Source: Bacillota bacterium (GTDB lineage: Bacteria; Bacillota; Sulfobacillia; JAJZYS01; JAJYTV01). From it: 10,578 nucleotides of DNA. Of the stretch, positions 6,187 through 10,578 are shown one piece after another. Position numbers and translations under genes: made by a program. The notes under the pieces were generated by a model, which saw only the letters and a list, made by a program, of their open reading frames with translations, was not told the origin of the DNA and made no database searches. Every line of letters starts with the position of its first letter. Within the stretch, counting starts at the first letter, position 1. Location of the stretch: the NCBI GenBank assembly GCA_021810725.1, contig JAJZIE010000068.1, forward strand, positions 1 through 10,578. The letters run 5' to 3'.

Positions 6187-8137
6187 ACCAGTCCAGGATC
6201 GCCCGGTAGCGGTGCACCCTGTGCCACGGCTTGCCGCCTCGGCTCATGCCATGGCTCTCTCCCGGATAGCGGAGCATCTCCACCGTCCTGCCCAGAAGGC
6301 GCAGGGCGGTGAACAGTTGCTCGCCCTGCTCGATCGGCAGGCGCATGTCCTGTTCCTGGTGCTCGATCAGCAGCGGCGTGCGGATCTCGGACGCGTAGGT
6401 GAGCGGGGACTGCTGCAGGTAGGGCGCCGGGTCCTCCCACCAGAGCGGACCGTACTGGGGCACCCGCTCGAATCCCGTGTCGGATGTGCCCATGGCGCTC
6501 ATGCGGTTGACAACGGAGCGCATCGTCACCGCGGCGCGGAAGCGCCTCGTGTGCGAGATCGCCCAGTTCACCATGAACCCGCCGTAGCTGCCGCCGGCGA
6601 TGCCGAGCCGCAGCGGCGAGATGCGCGGATAGCGGCGCACGGCCTCGTCCAGGGCGGCCATGACGTCCCTATAGTCCTTGTCGCCCCAGCGGCCGACGAT
6701 GGCGTTGCAGAACCCCTCGCCATAGCCCTGGCTGCCGCGGGGGTTCGTGAACAGCACGGCATAGCCCGCCGCGCGCAGCAGCTGGAACTCAAGGTGCAGG
6801 CGCATGCCGTACATGCTCATCGGGCCGCCGTGCACCTCGACGACAAGCGGTACGCCGACCTCGTCGCCGTCCGGCATCAGCAGCCAGCAGTCGATATCCG
6901 GGCCGCCCTGCGCGTTCGCGAGAAAGTGCTCGGGTCTCCTGATCGACTTCCGCAGGCTCTCCGGCAGGAAGCCCGCGGCGAGCCGACGTTCCTCCTCCGC
7001 CTGAGCCAGAGCGATGACCGACACCTCATCGAAATCCGCATAGGCGATGGCGAAGCCGACCTCCGGATGATGGTCGAAGGCGTAGATCACGCGATCGCCT
7101 GTGACCAGGGGCCGCAGGCCGCCGTCCCCGAGCTGCCAGATGCCGACCCGGCCCTCGTCCGAGACCTGGGCGTAGACCGAACCGCCGTGCGCCACGAGGC
7201 GCATGCCGCCCGGCGCCCCGAGATCGGTACCGCTCTGGTCCCCGAGGGAACGGTCCAGGGCGCGGCTGAGGCAGCGCACCCCGTCCCCTTCGCTCCAGGC
7301 GTACAGGCGCGTGTGGCCGTAGCCGAGGTCGATCGGGTCGTCCGCCGCGAAGTAGACGGTCTGACCATCCTCCGCGAAGGTATGGGCCATGACGCCGAGA
7401 CGTCCGTCCGTGAGGCGCCGCGCGCTGCGCAGGCCAAGGTCGTAGAGGTAGACGTCCTCGAGGCCCGGCCGCCGCTCGGCGTCGGGACGGCGGTAGGACA
7501 GGAACGCGATCCTGGTGCCGTCCGGCGACACCACGGGCTCCTGGCAGTCGAAGGCGCCGCTCTGCAGGATGTCGATCCGGCCGCCCACCACGTCCATCAG
7601 GGCGAGCGCCTTGCGCGTATCGGGCAGGAAGCCCTCTCCGTCGAGCTTGTGGTAGAGCGACTTGATCCGGCGGACGTCTTGGCTATAGCGGATGTACGGG
7701 TCCTCGCTCTCCTGCGGCTTGCCCGAGCGCAGGCGTTCGTCCTTGAGCGGCAGGATCAGGACCAGCCGGTCCGGCCCAAGCCAGGCGAAGTCGGAGACGC
7801 CGTAGGTGAGGTCCGTGAGGACCCGCGGCTCGCCGCCGTCCGATGGCATCAGCCAGAGCTGCGCCGGACCGTCGGTGCGGCGAAGGAAGGCGATCAGCCG
7901 GCCGTCCGGGGAGAAGAGGGGATGCTGGTCCGAGGGTCCGGAGGTCATGGGCCTTGCGTCGCCCGATGCGATGTCGAGACGCAGGATGCGGCTCTTCTGC
8001 CGGTTCTCTTCAGGGACAAAGAAGGTCTCGGTGACGAGCAGACTCCTGCCGGCCGGGTCGAACACCGGCTGGCCGATTGCGCGAACGCCCATCAATACCT
8101 GCGGGTCCAGGGCCCCGCAGCGCTCAAGGTTGTTCAT
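6170..8137 (-). CDS. S9-family serine hydrolase, acylaminoacyl peptidase / prolyl oligopeptidase-like
   Basis: About 655 residues, cytoplasmic since no signal peptide is seen. The N-terminal half is a TolB/WD40-like beta-propeller with PD40-type repeats (LFSPDGRLIAF, VVSPDGTRIAFLSYR, HTFAEDGQTVYF). The C-terminal alpha/beta hydrolase has the oxyanion-region VEVHGGPMSMYG, NPRGSQGYGEGF and the nucleophile Ser517 in GGSYGG. Asp597 lies in HQEQDMRLP, where most relatives read HGEQD, and His629 in GESHGMSRGG completes the triad. The family cleaves short peptides or N-acylated amino acids; the substrate is not predictable. ATG at 8137 is used here. GTG at 8155 is equally possible, with AGGAG 11 bases upstream, and would add six residues. 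The gene follows the AiiA-like lactonase on the same strand, with a hairpin in the gap, so co-transcription is likely. It ends TAA at 6170-6172 inside the 3' end of the regulator gene. Confidence 0.93.
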   Translation of the reverse strand: MNNLERCGALDPQVLMGVRAIGQPVFDPAGRSLLVTETFFVPEENRQKSRILRLDIASGDARPMTSGPSDQHPLFSPDGRLIAFLRRTDGPAQLWLMPSDGGEPRVLTDLTYGVSDFAWLGPDRLVLILPLKDERLRSGKPQESEDPYIRYSQDVRRIKSLYHKLDGEGFLPDTRKALALMDVVGGRIDILQSGAFDCQEPVVSPDGTRIAFLSYRRPDAERRPGLEDVYLYDLGLRSARRLTDGRLGVMAHTFAEDGQTVYFAADDPIDLGYGHTRLYAWSEGDGVRCLSRALDRSLGDQSGTDLGAPGGMRLVAHGGSVYAQVSDEGRVGIWQLGDGGLRPLVTGDRVIYAFDHHPEVGFAIAYADFDEVSVIALAQAEEERRLAAGFLPESLRKSIRRPEHFLANAQGGPDIDCWLLMPDGDEVGVPLVVEVHGGPMSMYGMRLHLEFQLLRAAGYAVLFTNPRGSQGYGEGFCNAIVGRWGDKDYRDVMAALDEAVRRYPRISPLRLGIAGGSYGGFMVNWAISHTRRFRAAVTMRSVVNRMSAMGTSDTGFERVPQYGPLWWEDPAPYLQQSPLTYASEIRTPLLIEHQEQDMRLPIEQGEQLFTALRLLGRTVEMLRYPGESHGMSRGGKPWHRVHRYRAILDWFNRYL

Positions 8138-8161
8138 GTGCTTCCCATTCCGCACCGGTGC

Positions 8162-8184
8162 GGGGGCTCCTGCAGAGGGCCCCC
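8162..8184 (-). repeat. GC-rich hairpin between lactonase and S9 hydrolase genes
   Basis: GGGGGCTC (8162-8169) and GGGCCCCC (8177-8184) form an 8-pair stem with one G-T wobble and a 7-base loop, lying between the lactonase stop (8192) and the S9 hydrolase start. On the minus-strand transcript the AGGAG that could serve the GTG start at 8155 falls in the loop and 3' arm. No T-run follows, so this is less a terminator than a possible RNA processing, stability or translation-control element. The adjacent GCACCGGTGC is a perfect 10-base palindrome overlapping that GTG. Confidence 0.45.
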
Positions 8185-8191
8185 AGGCGGC

Positions 8192-8938
8192 TCAGCCGAT
8201 GAAGGAACACCAGAACGCCTCGGTGGCTTGGTCCGGATCATGGCCGAAGAAGACGGCCGCATCTTCCGCCGCGGCAACGGCCCGCAGGCGTTCGACGCTC
8301 GCCTGACCCCGGGCCCTGTCCGTCATCGCGCCGAGAATGTCCTCGTCCCAGTTGCGTCGCGTGTAGACCGCGTCGACCGTAAGCAGGATCGTCCGCCCCC
8401 CCTGAGGCCTCAGCAGGAGCGACAGGTGGCCCGGCGTGTGCCCGGGGGTGTGGATCAGCCGGACACCCGGCATCGGCTCAAAGCCATCCTGCACAGCCTC
8501 GTAGCGCAGGCCGAGATCGATCCACTCCGGGAGTTCGGGATCCTGCCGCAGTGCAGCGACTTCATCCGGGTGGGCCAGCACGCGCGCGTCCTGGAACAGC
8601 GCGCTGCCCCCCGCGTGGTCAAAGTGCGCGTGTGTGAAGATGACCTCGCCGATATCCCGCAGGCGCAGTCCCGCACGGACCAGCACCCGGTCGATCATGT
8701 CCTCGTCCGTCATCTGCGGCAGAATGAGATCGCCGGGCTCCATCTCACCGAAGTAGCGCTCGTTGCCGATGCAGCCCATGGGCATGCCGGTGTCCACGAG
8801 CCATGTGCCCTCGTCGCCCCGCAGCAGATAGGCCCAGATCGGGATTCGCACCACGTCTCCCACGGGATGCCCTGTCACGAGCTGGGATCGATCGATCAGG
8901 CACGAGCCCATGTTCAGGAACCGTACGTCGCGCAGCAT
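8192..8938 (-). CDS. N-acyl homoserine lactonase family protein (AiiA-like metallo-beta-lactamase fold)
   Basis: A 248-residue hydrolase that by family opens the lactone ring of N-acyl homoserine lactones (quorum quenching). Length and order follow Bacillus AiiA (about 250) along the whole chain: LVDTGMP (47-53), ILPQMTDED (72-80), the zinc motif HAHFDHAGG with His103, His105, Asp107 and His108, His167 in TPGHTPGHLS, bridging Asp189 in LTVDAVY, Tyr192 at the AiiA active-site Tyr position, and His233 in FFGHD. Both zinc sites and the substrate Tyr are thus intact. ATG 8938 has GGAGG (8945-8949) six bases upstream and opens the family-like N-terminus (RFLNMGSCLIDRSQL); the longer open frame upstream is not coding. 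No signal peptide, so cytoplasmic. Acyl-homoserine lactone activity is inferred from family; other lactones are possible. It is followed by the S9 hydrolase. Confidence 0.93.
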   Translation of the reverse strand: MLRDVRFLNMGSCLIDRSQLVTGHPVGDVVRIPIWAYLLRGDEGTWLVDTGMPMGCIGNERYFGEMEPGDLILPQMTDEDMIDRVLVRAGLRLRDIGEVIFTHAHFDHAGGSALFQDARVLAHPDEVAALRQDPELPEWIDLGLRYEAVQDGFEPMPGVRLIHTPGHTPGHLSLLLRPQGGRTILLTVDAVYTRRNWDEDILGAMTDRARGQASVERLRAVAAAEDAAVFFGHDPDQATEAFWCSFIG

Positions 8939-9033
8939 GGCAAGCCTCCGTTTCCGCGTTCGGCACGGACGATCTGCGCTCAGGTTTGGCGACAGCGGGT
9001 CGGAGCTCCTGCCGGCTGCGTTAACGGCCACGC
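8939..9033. other. Gap between S41 peptidase and lactonase genes
   Basis: These 95 bases hold the lactonase SD and probably its promoter, since both flanking genes run on the minus strand. I see no clear -35/-10 pair and no hairpin with a T-run. Confidence 0.35.
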
Positions 9034-10284
9034 CTAATGCGCGGCAGAGCGCCCGAGCGTCGAGAGCCAGCGGCCGACCGGGTTGGTGCCGCGCTGGACG
9101 TCCCGGACGGTCAGCGGCACCGGGATGCTCGGATAGATCGCCGCAGCCTCGCGGTGTAAAAGGTCCCTGGGCGGCTGAACCGCCAGTTGGTAGACGATGT
9201 CCGTCTCGGCCGCGGCAAAGCCCTGCTCCCCGCCCACTTCGAGATCCTCCCCGGTGGGCTCCCCGACGACGGGGCCGATGCCGAGGCTTAGAAATTCCTC
9301 GGCGAGCAGGACAGACCCGCTGAAGCTGCCCCAATTGGTAACGATGTAGGCATGGCGCCAAATGTCGTACTGCGCGTTGTACAGCTGCTGCGTCACCCCC
9401 TCCACAACGCTGTAGTAGCCCCCCGGGTCGCCTTGCACGTCGATCACGATGTTGCGCGCTCCTTGGCGGACCACCGCCGCGAGGAAGCGCCTGAGCCCAT
9501 GCAGCACGCCGACCCCCGGATCAAAGCCTCTCAGCCAGAAGACGCCGTAGCGACCGGCCACGACGCGCCAACCGTACGGCAGCGCGGTGACTGGGACGCC
9601 CGGCGGAGCGATGAAGCGGTCGGCGAACGCCGCTTGCGCCTTGGCGACGCGCTCAAGGTAATCGGGCCAGGTCACGAACGACAGCTTGAAACGCTCCACG
9701 CGGCCCTGCGCGTTCTCGAGCACCATCTGCACCTTTCCCTGGCCGTCGACGGCATGGAGCCACTCGAGGGCGTAGCGGGCGCTCAAGTAGGAAAGGCGGC
9801 ATGCCGTGTAGCGCACGTTGTAGTCGCTGCCGGCGATGTAGCCGCGCAGGATGGCGGTGATCTCCGCCGGCGTCTGGCCACCAAGCGACAGGACTTTGTC
9901 TCCGACGGCGATACCTCTTGGCGATCCCGCCACGGGCACGGTCACGAGCCCGTCGCTCGTCCAGTAGAACGCGAGCGGCAGGTAGCGTCGGGCGCTAAAA
10001 TCCGGCCACACCAGGGCGTGCGGGTTCTGGAGCGAGGCGATGAGGCTCGTCACGAGGCCCAAGTATCGCCAATTCGGCATGGGTTTCGCCGCTAGTCGCG
10101 CATCTGTCGCCGCGAGGCGTCGGAACTGGGCAAGCCTGCGTCCCCCGAGCCCCGTCTCGTTCCGCTCGACCGTCGCCGCGATCTGCCGCAGGTCGTGCTG
10201 ACGGGCCGGCTGGTCATTGAGCGGCTGTACGAGCGGCAAACCGGCCACCAGGACCGTCAGGGCGGCCACCGCGAACGTTCGCAC
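9034..10284 (-). CDS. Exported S41-type peptidase (C-terminal processing / tricorn-like), catalytic set uncertain
   Basis: 416 residues from GTG 10284. An uncleaved-looking or cleavable signal segment (VRTFAVAALTVLVAGLPLV, 1-19) suggests export. A PDZ-like stretch IAVGDKVLSLGGQTPAE (125-141) precedes the S41 core: NIVIDVQGDPGGYYSVVEG (278-296), corresponding to the family's VIDLRGNPGG, then VTNWGSFSGSVLLAEEFLS (315-333) carrying the candidate nucleophile among Ser320/322/324, and VVGEPTGED (339-347). The C-terminus (VPLTVRDVQRGTNPV, 389-403) resembles the usual S41 ending. His89 in NPHAL may correspond to the conserved His of the N-terminal S41 region. The Lys expected 20-25 residues after Ser in CtpA-type enzymes is absent, so it may use a tricorn-like Ser/His set or be inactive. 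The start is fixed by AGAGGAG at 10294-10300 plus the signal segment. It is the first minus-strand gene from the right, with no operon partner visible upstream. Confidence 0.8.
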   Translation of the reverse strand: MRTFAVAALTVLVAGLPLVQPLNDQPARQHDLRQIAATVERNETGLGGRRLAQFRRLAATDARLAAKPMPNWRYLGLVTSLIASLQNPHALVWPDFSARRYLPLAFYWTSDGLVTVPVAGSPRGIAVGDKVLSLGGQTPAEITAILRGYIAGSDYNVRYTACRLSYLSARYALEWLHAVDGQGKVQMVLENAQGRVERFKLSFVTWPDYLERVAKAQAAFADRFIAPPGVPVTALPYGWRVVAGRYGVFWLRGFDPGVGVLHGLRRFLAAVVRQGARNIVIDVQGDPGGYYSVVEGVTQQLYNAQYDIWRHAYIVTNWGSFSGSVLLAEEFLSLGIGPVVGEPTGEDLEVGGEQGFAAAETDIVYQLAVQPPRDLLHREAAAIYPSIPVPLTVRDVQRGTNPVGRWLSTLGRSAAH

Positions 10285-10578
10285 GCTGATCGTCTCCTCT
10301 CGGGCTGAGCGCCACGCCGTTTGACAGTTTGTGGCTTCCGCGTGGTTCGCTGTTCGCCTGCCACGATTCCCCATCTCCGGCAAGGAGTTCGCTCGCCGCT
10401 CGCCCGGCACCGCCCTGAACGCGATTTCTCCCGTCCGTCTGCCTAGGGCCGAATGGTCACGTTCGTCCCTGAAACGTCGCCCACCGCAAGCCAACCCGAA
10501 CGCCGGTCGCTTCGGGCACTTGAGGCTGCTGCCGCCGATCGGCGGACCCCACCCTGTCCTTGCCAGTTCTGATGTCTC
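10285..10578. other. Upstream region of the S41 gene, no gene seen
   Basis: About 294 bases with no supported coding sequence. The minus-strand frame stays open to 10494, but the residues before the GTG at 10284 are Arg/Ala-rich and have no family resemblance. The region should hold the S41 promoter. A TTGACA at 10321-10326 lies on the plus strand and has no matching -10. A 14-base perfect palindrome sits at 10532-10545. Confidence 0.5.
10532..10545. repeat. 14-base perfect palindrome
   Basis: CCGCCGATCGGCGG is its own reverse complement. It lies about 250 bases upstream of the S41 start. It may be a regulator-binding site, part of an intergenic repeat, or a chance palindrome in GC-rich DNA. 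Confidence 0.35.

Noticed and set aside
6212..9037. A 941-codon open frame on the plus strand opposite the S9 hydrolase and lactonase genes
   Set aside because: It spans two real minus-strand genes and their gap and shows no motif. Its Arg/Ala/Val/His-rich composition is typical of antisense reading of GC-rich genes.
8192..9361. Lactonase extended upstream to 389 residues
   Set aside because: The extension runs into the S41 peptidase gene and has no domain. ATG 8938 with GGAGG matches the AiiA-family N-terminus.
10321..10326. TTGACA as a -35 promoter element
   Set aside because: It lies on the plus strand, opposite to the S41 gene, and no -10-like hexamer is found 16-18 bases downstream.
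1..10578. CRISPR array, tRNA, rRNA, toxin-antitoxin or defence island
   Set aside because: I saw no regularly spaced direct repeats, no tRNA cloverleaf with its CCA-proximal motifs, no rRNA signature, and no defence-type protein other than the transposon-associated TnpB.

Overview
The window is strongly GC-rich bacterial chromosome. Eight genes on the minus strand and one on the plus strand fill nearly all of it. Most genes have clear Shine-Dalgarno (SD) sequences, and several of the best-supported starts are TTG or GTG. The gene content (thiolase and 3-hydroxyacyl-CoA dehydrogenase set, BACH-type thioesterase, AiiA-type lactonase, S41 peptidase with a secretion signal) would fit a high-GC Bacillota, Actinomycetota or Chloroflexota, but other GC-rich groups cannot be excluded. 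No rRNA or tRNA gene, CRISPR array or prophage was seen.

Layout, left to right. (1) 1-856, minus: a TnpB-family RNA-guided nuclease of the IS200/IS605 type, cut by the left edge. It appears to carry an in-frame internal deletion of about 50 residues between its helical N-terminal part and the RuvC domain. (2) 986-1954, minus: an unrecognised membrane-anchored or secreted protein with an OB-fold-like domain and a C-terminal beta-sandwich-like domain. (3) 2055-5427, minus: a compact cluster, transcribed in the order acyl-CoA thioesterase, acetyl-CoA acetyltransferase (thiolase), 3-hydroxyacyl/3-hydroxybutyryl-CoA dehydrogenase, endonuclease IV (nfo). Junctions are a 1-nt overlap, a 15-nt gap and a 4-nt ATGA overlap, so it is probably one operon. 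(4) 5557-6186, plus: a divergently transcribed FadR-type GntR regulator, the natural candidate controller of the acyl-CoA operon. Its 3' end overlaps the convergent gene by 17 nt. (5) 6170-8938, minus: an AiiA-like N-acyl homoserine lactonase followed by an S9-family (prolyl oligopeptidase/acylaminoacyl peptidase-like) serine hydrolase. A GC hairpin lies between them. (6) 9034-10284, minus: an exported S41-type (C-terminal processing/tricorn-like) peptidase. The last 294 bases hold no gene I can support.

How the genes may work together: thioesterase, thiolase and 3-hydroxyacyl-CoA dehydrogenase act on short or medium acyl-CoAs (beta-oxidation, or acetoacetyl-CoA/3-hydroxybutyryl-CoA metabolism), probably under the divergent FadR-like repressor. 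Endonuclease IV is translationally coupled to this set although it is a DNA-repair enzyme. The lactonase and S9 hydrolase form a second small unit that could act on acyl-homoserine lactones or other acylated amino compounds; a metabolic link to the acyl-CoA operon is only an inference. I found no convincing novel defence or mobile system. The most unusual items are the internally shortened TnpB, the uncharacterised secreted protein and the coupling of nfo to the acyl-CoA operon.
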